From Candidatus Pantoea formicae (GTDB lineage: Bacteria; Pseudomonadota; Gammaproteobacteria; Enterobacterales; Enterobacteriaceae), in the NCBI RefSeq assembly GCF_011752625.1, contig NZ_VWXD01000001.1, positions 434,001 to 498,000 of the forward strand: 64,000 nt of DNA, in the 5' to 3' direction. The notes under the pieces were generated by a model. The model made no database searches. It was not told the origin of the DNA and saw nothing but the letters and a program-made list of their open reading frames with translations. Position 1 is the first letter of the stretch; each line of letters opens with the position of its first letter. Of the stretch, positions 33,693 to 41,785 are shown piece after piece. The position numbers were made by a program, and so were the translations under genes.

Positions 33693-34022
33693 ATGTTTAA
33701 ATCATTACCTATTATTCTCTCTCTGGCATTAATGGGATGTAGTTCGACCCATGATGGAAAAGTAAGAATGCCAAAGCCCCTGCAAATGGAAAAACCTGTC
33801 TATCCCTACTACGCCTATAAAAATCATATAGAAGGTAAGGTTAAATTCCTTTTTGACGTGGATGCTGAAGGGAAAGTCAGTGAAATGCGCATCATTGAAT
33901 CAACGCCCGAGCATCTGTTCGATGATGCGGTCATCCGTGCAGTCAGTAAATGGCGTTTCGAGAAAGGCCATCCAACCAAGAATATTCCTTTGAGTATGGT
34001 GATGCGGATGAGTCATCCCTAA
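33693..34022 (+). CDS. TonB C-terminal-domain lipoprotein
   Basis: A 109-residue protein with a lipoprotein signal (L-A-L-M-G-C, Cys16). Almost the entire mature part is a TonB C-terminal domain: Y-P-Y-Y-A-Y-K-N-H-I-E-G-K-V-K-F, then D-A-E-G-K-V-S-E-M-R-I-I-E-S-T-P and A-V-S-K-W-R-F-E. Ordinary TonB has a transmembrane anchor and a long Pro-rich spacer; both are missing. It therefore could not span the periplasm or couple to ExbBD in the usual way. It might modulate receptors or act as a periplasmic TonB-box binder. AGGAGG precedes the ATG and a Fur box lies immediately upstream. Confidence 0.82.
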   Translation: MFKSLPIILSLALMGCSSTHDGKVRMPKPLQMEKPVYPYYAYKNHIEGKVKFLFDVDAEGKVSEMRIIESTPEHLFDDAVIRAVSKWRFEKGHPTKNIPLSMVMRMSHP

Positions 34023-34216
34023 ACGAATAACCACTCACCGCCATAGTTCATTTCGTCAGAAATTAAATGACGTGAATGATAAAAACGTTCGAGTCATCAC
34101 ATCTCAACCAATGATGCTGTTCAGAATGTGATCTTTTCTATAAAAAGCAACAAGCATTCTTGTATGGTAGTTGGTCTAAAGTAAATCATCGGTATCTACT
34201 CCCAGAGAAGGTGCCG

Positions 34217-35785
34217 ATGATGATTAACCGTTCGGAAGAAAAACCTATCAAGCTAAAGAACATGCTGGCGTACGGCGGCGGTGATGTTTTTGGCGGTGGC
34301 AGTTTTACCGTGCTTGGCCTGTGGCTGATGTTTTTTTATACCACCTATGGTGGGCTGAGCCCGGCAGAGGCAGGTGCGGTCATTGCGTTTGCACGCTTAC
34401 TGGATGCTTTCTTTGACCCGCTAATGGGGTATGTCACTGACAACTTCTGGCGTAATCGGTTGGGACAGCGTTTTGGGCGTCGTGGCTTCTTCTTCTTAAT
34501 TGGCGCACCACTGGTGTTTCTCAGTTACATCATGATGTGGATGAGCGACATGGGCTTTGCCTATTATCTCGCGACTTACATCCTGTTCTACGCCTGCTAT
34601 ACGCTGGTTATCGTGCCTTATGAAACGCTGGCGGCGGAGATGACCCATGATTTTCACGTGCGCTCCCGACTGACTGGCGTTCGCATGTTCTTCTCAATGG
34701 GAGCCGGAATCTTGGCTGCCTGGCTACCGGGTGTCATTATTTCGCTACTCGGAGAAAACGCATCCTCTTCCTTCTTTTATATGGCGATTATCTTTGCCAC
34801 GCTGTTTGCTATCGTGATTTTCGGGCTCTATTTCTTTACCTGGGAGCGTGCGATCGAGATTACTGAAAAACCCGCACCGGTAGATTTCAAGCGAGATATG
34901 AAAGCGCTGTTTCGCTCTTTGCTCTCCACCTTCCACGTTCGAACCTTCCGCCAGCATGTTGGCATGTACCTCGGCGCTTTTGTGGCGCTGGATGTGTTAG
35001 GTGCCGTGTTGGCCTACTACATCATCTTTGTGCTTGGACATAACGCTGTCGATGCAGCAAACAGCATGACGTTTATGTCGGTGGTGCAGTTCATCTGCAT
35101 TGCGGCGTGGATTCCCTTCTGTATCCATATTGGTAACGGCGCGGCCTATAAACTGGCGCAATATTTGATGTTAACCAGCGTCGCGTTGTTTATCAGTTTC
35201 TATGCGTTTGGTATCAGCGCAGAGATGTGGATGGTATGGGGCGCGGCGATTGTGATGGGGATGGGGCGCTCGGGAACACAGTATGTCTGCTGGAACATTT
35301 ACAGTTTCATTCCAGATGTGGATGAGATGTTGACGGGGCAGCGCCGTGAAGGGATTTTTGCCGGTGTGATGACCTTTGTGCGCAAGGCCGTACAGGCGGT
35401 AGCCCTGTTTATCGTCGGATTGGTGCTTCAAGCTTATGGCTTTGCCGGTAAAGGCGCGGTCAGCCAACCGCCAGAAGCGATCCACGGAATCGCCTTGGTG
35501 TTTGGCGTAGGCGCGGTGATTTTCCTCGCCGTTGGATTATTCAGCGCGCGCGGCTTTAGCCTTAACCGTCATAACCATGCACTGTTGATTGCAGAGATTC
35601 AGCGCCGTCATGCGGGGGGTAATCCCGCGGAGGCCAGCACCGAAACGCGTGCCGTAGCGGAAAAACTCACCGGCTGGCCGTGGGCCAGTTTATGGGGCAA
35701 AAACGACATTATGAAGCGCATTGATCCACGCGCAGAATCTCTCACTGCTAAAGGAAATCAGCAACATGACACGCATAACCTTTGA
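34217..35785 (+). CDS. GPH-family (MFS) sugar/glycoside symporter
   Basis: A ~522-residue transporter with 12 membrane spans of the glycoside-pentoside-hexuronide:cation symporter family. Features are an N-terminal A-Y-G-G-G-D-V-F-G-G-G, the D-A-F-F-D-P-L-M-G-Y-V-T-D loop after helix 2, G-R-R-G-F-F-F-L-I-G-A-P, and a cytoplasmic C-terminal extension. These import sugars or uronides with H+ or Na+. Start is ATG 34217 or 34220, both after GAAGG. The end overlaps the DlgD-like reductase by 20 bases, so the two probably act on one compound, perhaps a hexuronide or ascorbate-derived acid (inference). Confidence 0.85.
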   Translation: MMINRSEEKPIKLKNMLAYGGGDVFGGGSFTVLGLWLMFFYTTYGGLSPAEAGAVIAFARLLDAFFDPLMGYVTDNFWRNRLGQRFGRRGFFFLIGAPLVFLSYIMMWMSDMGFAYYLATYILFYACYTLVIVPYETLAAEMTHDFHVRSRLTGVRMFFSMGAGILAAWLPGVIISLLGENASSSFFYMAIIFATLFAIVIFGLYFFTWERAIEITEKPAPVDFKRDMKALFRSLLSTFHVRTFRQHVGMYLGAFVALDVLGAVLAYYIIFVLGHNAVDAANSMTFMSVVQFICIAAWIPFCIHIGNGAAYKLAQYLMLTSVALFISFYAFGISAEMWMVWGAAIVMGMGRSGTQYVCWNIYSFIPDVDEMLTGQRREGIFAGVMTFVRKAVQAVALFIVGLVLQAYGFAGKGAVSQPPEAIHGIALVFGVGAVIFLAVGLFSARGFSLNRHNHALLIAEIQRRHAGGNPAEASTETRAVAEKLTGWPWASLWGKNDIMKRIDPRAESLTAKGNQQHDTHNL

Positions 35786-36779
35786 CGTAATGCAGGCCAC
35801 CATTGAAAAGGCGTTGTTGAACGCCGGTCTGGATGCACAACAGGCAGCGCTCTGTGCGCGCATCCATACAGAAACCAGTTGTGATGGCATTCCCTCACAT
35901 GGATTAAACCGCGTTGCCCGTTTCGTGGATTATCTGCAAAAGGGTTGGGTGGATGCACATGCAATACCGGAGTGCGTGAAAAGCTTGTCTGTGATGGAAG
36001 TGTGGGATGGACAGCGTGGCCCAGGCATCACCAACGCCATCCGTGCGGTGGATCGCGCCACAGAGTTGGCGCGTGAACATGGCATGGGGTTGGTGGCGAT
36101 GCGTAACACCACACACTGGATGCGCGGGGGGACCTATGGTTGGCGCGCTGCTGAACAAGGCATGGCCGCCATTTGCTGGACGAATACCGAATCCTGCATG
36201 CCCGCGTGGGGTGGCAAGAATACGCGCCTTGGCAACAATCCGTTTGTGATGGCGGTACCCGGAAAACAGGGTCCGTTAGTGCTGGATATGGCGATGTCGC
36301 AATATTCCTATGGCAAGTTACAGGTCACCCGATTGAAAGGGGAACAGTTACCCTACGCGGGCGGTTTTGATGCGCAGGGCAATTTAACCTGCGATCCTGC
36401 ACCCATTGAAGCGTCAATGCGGATCTTGCCGACGGGGTACTGGAAAGGATCGGGTTTGGCAATATTGTTGGATGCGATGGCGGCATTGCTGTCTGGTGGC
36501 AGTTGCACTGCAGAGATTGATGGTATTCAGCAGGGTAGTTGCACCGGTGCCAGCCAAATCTTTATGGTGTTCGATCCTGCGCAAATCAGCGGCCAGAACT
36601 TTAGTGAGCAACTGGCAGAGACCATTCAGCAATACGTCAATGGCTCAATGGTTGCCGAAGGATTCAGTGGCGTCACATGGCCCGGTGAACGACAAAAAGC
36701 CACGCGTGAACGCAACCGAGAAGTGGGCATTCCCGTGGATGACGGTGTGTGGGCTGAGGTGCAGCACCTGGCAAGCTAG
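35766..36779 (+). CDS. dlgD: Ldh-family oxidoreductase, 2,3-diketo-L-gulonate reductase-like (YiaK/DlgD)
   Basis: A 337-residue NAD(P)-dependent dehydrogenase of the malate/L-lactate (Ldh2) family, closely resembling E. coli YiaK/DlgD throughout: H-W-M-R-G-G-T-Y-G-W-R-A-A-E, I-C-W-T-N-T-E, S-Y-G-K-L, and R-I-L-P-T-G-Y-W-K-G-S-G-L. DlgD reduces 2,3-diketo-L-gulonate to 3-keto-L-gulonate in the cytoplasm. The rest of the yia operon is not here, so the substrate may differ. The ATG at 35766 follows AAGGA inside the symporter gene. A strong inverted repeat follows the stop. Confidence 0.82.
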   Translation: MTRITFDVMQATIEKALLNAGLDAQQAALCARIHTETSCDGIPSHGLNRVARFVDYLQKGWVDAHAIPECVKSLSVMEVWDGQRGPGITNAIRAVDRATELAREHGMGLVAMRNTTHWMRGGTYGWRAAEQGMAAICWTNTESCMPAWGGKNTRLGNNPFVMAVPGKQGPLVLDMAMSQYSYGKLQVTRLKGEQLPYAGGFDAQGNLTCDPAPIEASMRILPTGYWKGSGLAILLDAMAALLSGGSCTAEIDGIQQGSCTGASQIFMVFDPAQISGQNFSEQLAETIQQYVNGSMVAEGFSGVTWPGERQKATRERNREVGIPVDDGVWAEVQHLAS

Positions 36780-36799
36780 CCACAGGCTTCTCACTTTGC

Positions 36800-36835
36800 G
36801 GCAAACAGCCATCGCAGCATGGCTGTTTGCCTTAA
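36800..36835 (+). terminator. Terminator-like hairpin after the DlgD-like gene
   Basis: GGCAAACAGCCAT and ATGGCTGTTTGCC form a perfect 13-bp stem around CGCAGC, 20 bases after the stop. The following bases (TTAAGAG) make only a weak T-tract, so termination efficiency is uncertain. Confidence 0.55.
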
Positions 36836-36839
36836 GAGA

Positions 36840-37070
36840 TTAAACTTGTGTTAATCCGCCATCGACGCGGATTTCCGCACCGGCAATGTAGCTGCTCTCG
36901 TCACTGGCGAGGAATAAGGCCGCATTAGCCACTTCTTCCGGTTTAACCATTCTGCCAAGAGGGATGGCGTTGGTTAATCCATTGCGCACATCTTCAGAAG
37001 CCGCAGCCATCATCTCAGTATCAACAGGGCCCGGCGCGACCACATTCACTCGAATTCCTCGTGTTGCCAG
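36840..37070 (-). pseudogene. C-terminal remnant of an SDR-family dehydrogenase
   Basis: About 75 codons encode the unmistakable end of a classical short-chain dehydrogenase: R-G-I-R-V-N-V-V-A-P-G-P-V-D-T, then P-L-G-R-M-V-K-P-E-E-V-A-N-A-A-L-F-L-A-S-D, then I-A-G-A-E-I-R-V-D-G-G. The upstream ~170 residues of a normal SDR (Gly-rich NAD motif and the YxxxK active site) are absent. Upstream of about 37070 the frame runs into unrelated sequence with no SDR character. This is a truncated, surely inactive gene produced by deletion or recombination. Confidence 0.8.
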
Positions 37071-37073
37071 TAA

Positions 37074-37187
37074 CCATTTTTGGCCTTGGCGAGTTGGGCG
37101 ATGGAGTACGGGCCGAAGATGGAACAAGCGCAGACGACTTACGACATTGCTCGTAATGAAGAAAAAAAGATGGCTGACGAAGCCTAA
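37074..37187 (+). pseudogene. Possible short gene remnant on the opposite strand
   Basis: Immediately beyond the SDR breakpoint, a 37-codon open stretch on the plus strand has protein-like content (M-E-Y-G-P-K-M-E-Q-A-Q-T-T-Y-D-I-A-R near its middle, ending E-E-K-K-M-A-D-E-A). It has no ribosome site and starts just after a stop codon. It may be the tail of an unrelated gene joined here by recombination. Low confidence. Confidence 0.25.
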
Positions 37188-37282
37188 TGGTTGGGTTTTA
37201 ATTACAGGAACACCGAAAGACGGGCAGCGCGATATTTTACATTTCATGCGCTGCCGTTTTAATCACCTTTAATTGTACCTGC

Positions 37283-37897
37283 TTATATAACAGGGACGGA
37301 TAATGCTGAGGCTTTTTCTTTAGCCTCAGCAATCAAAATAATCCCCTGCAAGGATTCATCAGGATGAACACTCCATATTTTACTTTCGGGGATGCAAATG
37401 CCGTCATAACGTATTTTGGTGCCGTCGTAGGGATAAAATTTACCTTCGTTTGTATCTAAAACAAAAACCTGCAACAGACGAGACTTTTGCGCAATGTGTT
37501 TCCAAAGTGCTTTTCCTCCTTCATAGTGGTGATGATCACTCATCAGCGTGATATTTTGATGCACCACCAACGTTTCATACATGCGGGTTGCCAGACCAAA
37601 ACCTTGCATGATCTCTTGTACAACAACCCCTTCAACCTGTAGCGCGGCAGCATCTTGCCAAAATGACCTTACGCTGAGCCCATCAAAATTTTCAACACGA
37701 ATCAGTTCCAACGTAGCAATAACGCGATGGCGTAAATCGTTCTCAATTAATGCTGGACCAGCATCGACGACTGCAGAAAATGGTGTTTTGCGATCATAGA
37801 TAATCCAGTAAGTAGAACTACCCATTTCAAACTCATCAATAATTTCAAAACGTCGTTGTAATGTATTGGGGCTGTATGACATTGGCATTATGGCCAT
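37283..37897 (-). CDS. Hypothetical protein
   Basis: A 204-residue soluble protein I cannot assign. It has an N-terminal region with R-R-F-E-I-I-D-E-F-E, a middle E-I-M-Q-G-F-G-L-A-T-R-M-Y-E-T-L that resembles the acetyl-CoA loop and helix of GNAT acetyltransferases, and a C-terminal Y-D-G-I-C-I-P-E-S-K-I. Start at ATG 37897 after AAGGGGG; an ATG at 37927 has no ribosome site. It is isolated next to the SDR remnant, which suggests a recombined segment. A GNAT-like fold is a guess. Confidence 0.6.
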   Translation of the reverse strand: MAIMPMSYSPNTLQRRFEIIDEFEMGSSTYWIIYDRKTPFSAVVDAGPALIENDLRHRVIATLELIRVENFDGLSVRSFWQDAAALQVEGVVVQEIMQGFGLATRMYETLVVHQNITLMSDHHHYEGGKALWKHIAQKSRLLQVFVLDTNEGKFYPYDGTKIRYDGICIPESKIWSVHPDESLQGIILIAEAKEKASALSVPVI

Positions 37898-38060
37898 ATT
37901 TGAATCCCCCTTGTTAAGCACTGACATGCGTATTCCTTCACTTAATTTCCTCTTTCCATTTATTAACTTAACACATGACAGGATAGCGGCGAGGTAGATT
38001 TAATGGGAGCCAGACTCCTGTTTTTAATTTTCATAGGGAGAGTGGCATAACTTAATGACC

Positions 38061-38690
38061 TTAACCCAATCTCACCCAGCGGCGACCAAGTAGCACTGTC
38101 AGGACGATAATCACCGCAATTGCGGCCAGATGCATCACGAAATCCATGGGATGCAGATGTACCGGATGGCAAAACGCCAGCATGGTGACTGCCATGCAGG
38201 AAATGCCCAGTCCGGCCATCGCCAGGCTGCGAACCGGATGGAGTGCGCGCGTCTTCCGTAAACTGGCAATCATCAGCACCATCATCGGTGTGCTCACCAC
38301 TAACAGGAAGGTAAAACATCGCGTGCTGTCATTGTCATGTGTCTCCACTATGGCGTGCGGGATACTGCTCAGGCTCAAGCCTAACCACAACAAACCCAGC
38401 GGCAATAGTACTTTCCAACTGACACTGCGTCGGCCAGGGATGCTCATGTTGAACGCATTTCGAATCGCGAACAGGCCGAGAACAAATGCCAGCGCCAACT
38501 GAATGAGCGCGCGCATCGCGCCAGGTTGCGACCAATCGGTAAGCGTACGCTGCACCAGAAAACTGGCGGCGATGCCGCAGGGCAGTGCCAGTAGCAGCCA
38601 CATTAAGACACGCCAATAAGTCGGCCGCGGCGGTTTAACTGGCTGCATGTCGCGCCCGAGTTTTTCGATTAACAGGTCATGATTATTCAT
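38061..38690 (-). CDS. NrsF-type (DUF1109) membrane anti-sigma factor
   Basis: A 209-residue inner-membrane protein with about six transmembrane segments after a short cytoplasmic N-terminus (L-I-E-K-L-G-R-D-M-Q-P-V), the layout of the NrsF/DUF1109 anti-sigma family. In Caulobacter and relatives, NrsF holds a SigF-type ECF factor and releases it in response to metal or oxidative stress through conserved cysteines. Cys residues are present in membrane segments here, including one in A-F-C-H-P-V. The ATG at 38690 overlaps the end of the sigma gene by 8 bases, the usual coupling for a sigma/anti-sigma pair. Confidence 0.88.
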   Translation of the reverse strand: MNNHDLLIEKLGRDMQPVKPPRPTYWRVLMWLLLALPCGIAASFLVQRTLTDWSQPGAMRALIQLALAFVLGLFAIRNAFNMSIPGRRSVSWKVLLPLGLLWLGLSLSSIPHAIVETHDNDSTRCFTFLLVVSTPMMVLMIASLRKTRALHPVRSLAMAGLGISCMAVTMLAFCHPVHLHPMDFVMHLAAIAVIIVLTVLLGRRWVRLG

Positions 38691-39234
38691 GGTGTGCTCC
38701 AAAACGACGCAGATTACTCAGCGCGCGATGCAACAGCGATTTCACCGCTGCCACACTTAAATTGTTATGTTCTGCCGCTTCAGTCAGGCTCATTTCGCGT
38801 AGATGGACGTGTTCAACAATCTCACGTTGGCGAGAGGGAAGTTGGCGCAAATAACCGGCCAGCTCCTCTTGCGTATCCAGCGATGGTGTTTCTGGCGCAA
38901 TGGCGGCTTCAGTTAACGTTTCTTCATGAACTTCCCATTGCTGATGTCTTCCTCGCCTCCGCAGGGCATCGACTGCGCGAGCGGAGATGATGGCCATCAG
39001 CCAGGGTAAGAACGGATAGGCAGGATCATAGGTGTGACGCACCCGATGCACCGTTAACAGCACATCCTGAATCACATCTTCCACTAATGCCTGGTCGGTG
39101 AGTTGTTTGCGTATTTGTCCGCGTATCACTGGCACTAGCGCTTTGAGTAGTCGGGTGTAGGCGAGCTGATCGCCCGCCTGCGCCTGTTCCATTAGCGCGG
39201 GCCAACTTTCGCGCGCGCTATCACTTGCTTGCAT
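38683..39234 (-). CDS. ECF sigma factor (SigF-like)
   Basis: A 183-residue extracytoplasmic-function sigma factor. Region 2 spans about residues 25-95 (E-D-V-I-Q-D-V-L-L-T-V-H and P-F-L-P-W-L-M-A-I, the promoter-melting part). Region 4 is at 125-180 (L-P-S-R-Q-R-E-I-V-E, then S-L-T-E-A-A-E-H-N-N-L-S-V-A-A-V-K-S, the -35 reading helix). It is the third gene of an operon with peroxiredoxin and DsbD-like genes upstream and its anti-sigma downstream. A matching bipartite promoter lies before the first gene, implying autoregulation. Confidence 0.92.
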   Translation of the reverse strand: MQASDSARESWPALMEQAQAGDQLAYTRLLKALVPVIRGQIRKQLTDQALVEDVIQDVLLTVHRVRHTYDPAYPFLPWLMAIISARAVDALRRRGRHQQWEVHEETLTEAAIAPETPSLDTQEELAGYLRQLPSRQREIVEHVHLREMSLTEAAEHNNLSVAAVKSLLHRALSNLRRFGAHHE

Positions 39235-39251
39235 AATCCGCCTTGAAACAT

Positions 39252-40481
39252 TTACGCCTTAGTGCTGGCCGCTTGCAGCGCATTCACCACAATGCTCGGT
39301 GTCAGCACTTGCGGCAGCACTTTTGGCGGTCCGCCATCGGCGGGGTAAACCAGATACATCGGTAATCCGCCTTGGCCAAACTCGCTCATGGCGTCATCGA
39401 CATCGGGGTTAAATTTGGTGGAGTCAGCCACCATATACAACGTACCGGTTTTTGCCAGCGCGTCTTTAACCGCTTGCGTCGAGAGTGAGGTTTTTTCATT
39501 TACCTGACAGGTAATACACCATGAGGCGGTGAAATCGACAAAGATGGCTTTACCGTGTCCGCGCTGAGAGGCAACGGCCTGCGGTGTCCACTTCTCTTTG
39601 GTGAGCTGTGCGTTGACCTGATCGCCAGCCAGTCCTTCGCCCGGTTTAATCAACTGCGGCAAGGGCGCCAGTACGGCGACAATCAATACGGCGGTGGCGG
39701 CGAACAGGACTTTATGGCCTTTACCGGCAAAACGGCGATGTTGCGCCATCCCATACAACCAGCCCGCAAATGCGACAACGACAGAGGCTGCTAACAGTGT
39801 AGCTAAAGCTGCGCTGCCCGCCTGTTGCGCTAATACCCACACCAGCCAGGCGTAAGCCCCAAACATCGGGAAAGCCAGGCCACGTTTCAACACATCCATC
39901 CAAGCACCTGGTCGTGGCAGGAACTTTGCCAGACGCGGGAACAAGGAAACCAACGTGAAGGGCGCGGCAAAACCCAATGCTAATGCAAAGAAGATCACCA
40001 AGGCCACTGCCGGTGGTTGCACTAATGCATAGCCAATGGCACTGGCCATAAAGGGGGCGGCGCAGGGGGTGGCAACGATAATCGCTAGCGCACCGGTGAG
40101 CGCAGAACGTAAGAATGCACCGCGATTGATTTCCACCGCGCCCACGCGCTGAACGGACAAGCCTACTTCAAATACACCAAGCAAGTTGAGTGCGGCGGCG
40201 AGGATCACCAGCGACAGCAGGGCGATCACCAGGGGGGATTGCAACTGGAAACCCCAACCGACAGCGGCCCCGCCTGCGCGCGCGGCCAGCAAAATCCCTG
40301 CCAGCGCCATCATGGTGACAATCACCCCGAGCAGGAAGCCCAAACCTTCGCGTCGCGCGCTAGCAGCGTTGTCCGTGTGGCGTAATAAACCCAGCGCTTT
40401 CAGTGAAATGACCGGAAAAACGCAGGGCATAAGATTAAGAATAATGCCGCCAATGAAGGCGGCCAGCATGGCGGTTAACAT
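39252..40481 (-). CDS. DsbD-like thiol:disulfide transporter with thioredoxin domain
   Basis: A 409-residue protein combining a DsbD/ScsB-type eight-helix membrane domain with a C-terminal thioredoxin domain. The membrane domain has the paired cysteines in N-L-M-P-C-V-F-P-V and A-T-P-C-A-A-P-F. The thioredoxin domain has active site W-C-I-T-C at about residue 326 and a cis-Pro in G-G-L-P-M. The N-terminal periplasmic alpha domain of full DsbD is missing. It carries electrons from cytoplasmic thioredoxin to periplasmic partners, most simply the secreted peroxiredoxin encoded 15 bases upstream. Same operon as the ECF sigma factor. Confidence 0.9.
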   Translation of the reverse strand: MLTAMLAAFIGGIILNLMPCVFPVISLKALGLLRHTDNAASARREGLGFLLGVIVTMMALAGILLAARAGGAAVGWGFQLQSPLVIALLSLVILAAALNLLGVFEVGLSVQRVGAVEINRGAFLRSALTGALAIIVATPCAAPFMASAIGYALVQPPAVALVIFFALALGFAAPFTLVSLFPRLAKFLPRPGAWMDVLKRGLAFPMFGAYAWLVWVLAQQAGSAALATLLAASVVVAFAGWLYGMAQHRRFAGKGHKVLFAATAVLIVAVLAPLPQLIKPGEGLAGDQVNAQLTKEKWTPQAVASQRGHGKAIFVDFTASWCITCQVNEKTSLSTQAVKDALAKTGTLYMVADSTKFNPDVDDAMSEFGQGGLPMYLVYPADGGPPKVLPQVLTPSIVVNALQAASTKA

Positions 40482-40496
40482 CGCTGGCCTCTTTGC

Positions 40497-41069
40497 TTAG
40501 TTGGTTTGCGGATGCGCGTCGTTGTACTGCTTCACGGCGGCCATAGCTTTCTCGATATGTGTATCCGGGTTTCTATCAGTGTAACTCAGCAGGATGTTGC
40601 CATCCGGCGCAATCACATAGGACGTACGATCAGAGAGCGTTTTGCCTTTCATTTGCATGGTGGTCTGGTACTCAGCAGCAATTTTGGCCCCTGGATCGGC
40701 AGCGACCGCGAATTTGTCACGACACTCCAGTTTAGAGAAGTCGCTGACCTGATCGGTGTTCCCGGCAGTCACACCAATAACCGTGGCGTGCATTTTGGTG
40801 AAGTTATCGGTGGCTTCGGCGAAATCATGCGCTTCAAGCGTGCAGCCTTTACTGAATGCAGCCGGGAAGAAATAAAGCACCACAGGCCCTTTCTGCAGCG
40901 CTTTTTGCAGTGAGAAAGTCATCGGCTTTCCTGCCAGAGCGGCTTGCAGTTCAAAGTCTGGCGCTTTCGCACCCACGGGCAGCGCGGCGCTGGCGTTAAA
41001 AGCGGTGGCAGAGAGGCCCAGTGCGGTGGTGATGCTCAGAGTACAAACGAGGGTTTTAAAGGATTTCAT
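40497..41069 (-). CDS. Secreted peroxiredoxin (AhpC/TSA-BCP type)
   Basis: A 190-residue thioredoxin-fold peroxidase with a signal peptide (cleavage near A-S-A-A, residue 29) and the peroxidatic site F-F-P-A-A-F-S-K-G-C-T-L-E-A, Cys76. It reduces peroxides in the periplasm; the adjacent DsbD-like protein could regenerate it. It is the first gene of the four-gene redox/sigma operon. The ATG at 41069 follows CAGGAG; a longer frame to 41114 adds residues ahead of the signal peptide. A candidate ECF promoter lies about 50 bases upstream. Confidence 0.9.
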   Translation of the reverse strand: MKSFKTLVCTLSITTALGLSATAFNASAALPVGAKAPDFELQAALAGKPMTFSLQKALQKGPVVLYFFPAAFSKGCTLEAHDFAEATDNFTKMHATVIGVTAGNTDQVSDFSKLECRDKFAVAADPGAKIAAEYQTTMQMKGKTLSDRTSYVIAPDGNILLSYTDRNPDTHIEKAMAAVKQYNDAHPQTN

Positions 41070-41120
41070 TATCTGCTCCTGCGATGTAAGGGAGGTCCGG
41101 TTTTGGTGACTCAATACTTC

Positions 41121-41148
41121 AGTTCGTTGGAGGAAGCGGAAAGGTTTC
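41121..41148 (-). promoter_or_regulatory. Candidate ECF-type promoter of the redox/sigma operon
   Basis: On the minus strand the sequence reads GAAACC, 16 bases, CGAACT, ending about 50 bases before the peroxiredoxin ATG. This resembles the GTAACC-N16-CGAA pattern recalled for SigF/NrsF systems. It is the expected place for autoregulation by the operon's own sigma factor. The hexamers and spacing are seen; recognition is inferred. Confidence 0.55.
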
Positions 41149-41213
41149 GGTGCCAGAAGAAAAAAGTTAAATTAGCGGCGCAATGTGACTCATGGAAAAA
41201 GAGGCTAAGAGAG

Positions 41214-41762
41214 ATGAACCGGAATTATTTCAGTAAAATCATTTTGTTAATTGGACTGTCTTGCTCAGCAACCGTTTTGGCGGCTTCGGAGATAAACAGT
41301 GATGTTGCTTCACTGATTAACCAACGGCTGTCCTATATGAAAGATGTCGCCGGTTACAAAGCGGCCAACCATCTTGCGATTGAAGATCTGCCGCAAGAAG
41401 AAAAGGTGCTGGCCAGTGCGACGCAACAAGCTGAAAAGTTAGGCCTTGAAGGGGAGTCGGTTAAACCTTTCGTACAGGCACAGATGGACGCCGCAAAAGC
41501 GATCCAATACCGCTATCGCGCGGATTGGCTCTCAACCCCTGAACAGAATTGGCAGCCTTTGCCGCTGGATCAGGTCAGAACCAAAATTAATGCGCTAAGC
41601 GCCAGTATTCTGAGTGGTATTCGCACAGATTTAACCCGAGGCGAGCACTTTTCCAGTGAAGCCACCTTTCTGCAAGCGCTTAATCAAACGCATTTGGCAG
41701 AGAGTGATAAAGCGCGGTTGTGGGAAACTTTACAGAAAGTTCGTCTGAAGCAATCGCAGTGA
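41214..41762 (+). CDS. aroQ: Periplasmic chorismate mutase (AroQ gamma)
   Basis: A 182-residue protein with a signal peptide (cleavage after V-L-A-A, about residue 20) and an all-helical mutase. S-L-I-N-Q-R-L-S-Y-M-K-D-V-A-G-Y-K-A contains the active-site Arg and Lys, I-E-D-L-P-Q-E-E-K-V follows, and Q-M-D-A-A-K-A-I-Q-Y completes the pattern of secreted *AroQ enzymes. It converts chorismate to prephenate in the periplasm. A secreted AroQ of about this size was described from Erwinia herbicola (now Pantoea). The ATG at 41214 lies after a purine-rich AAGAGAG; the long upstream extension of the frame is non-coding. Its physiological purpose outside the cytoplasm is unclear. Confidence 0.9.
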   Translation: MNRNYFSKIILLIGLSCSATVLAASEINSDVASLINQRLSYMKDVAGYKAANHLAIEDLPQEEKVLASATQQAEKLGLEGESVKPFVQAQMDAAKAIQYRYRADWLSTPEQNWQPLPLDQVRTKINALSASILSGIRTDLTRGEHFSSEATFLQALNQTHLAESDKARLWETLQKVRLKQSQ

Positions 41763-41785
41763 TGAAGAAGCGGGGCAACATTAAA

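Noticed and set aside
36964..37272. A 102-residue plus-strand open frame over the SDR remnant
   Set aside because: It is Arg/Trp-rich, antisense to clear SDR sequence in its first part, and has no ribosome site.
37305..37330. Hairpin GCTGAGG...CCTCAGC as a terminator
   Set aside because: It lies inside the coding end of the 37283-37897 gene, before its stop codon on the minus strand.
40944..41213. N-terminal extension of the chorismate mutase frame
   Set aside because: The extension is antisense to the peroxiredoxin gene and its promoter, while a signal peptide begins at the ATG at 41214.
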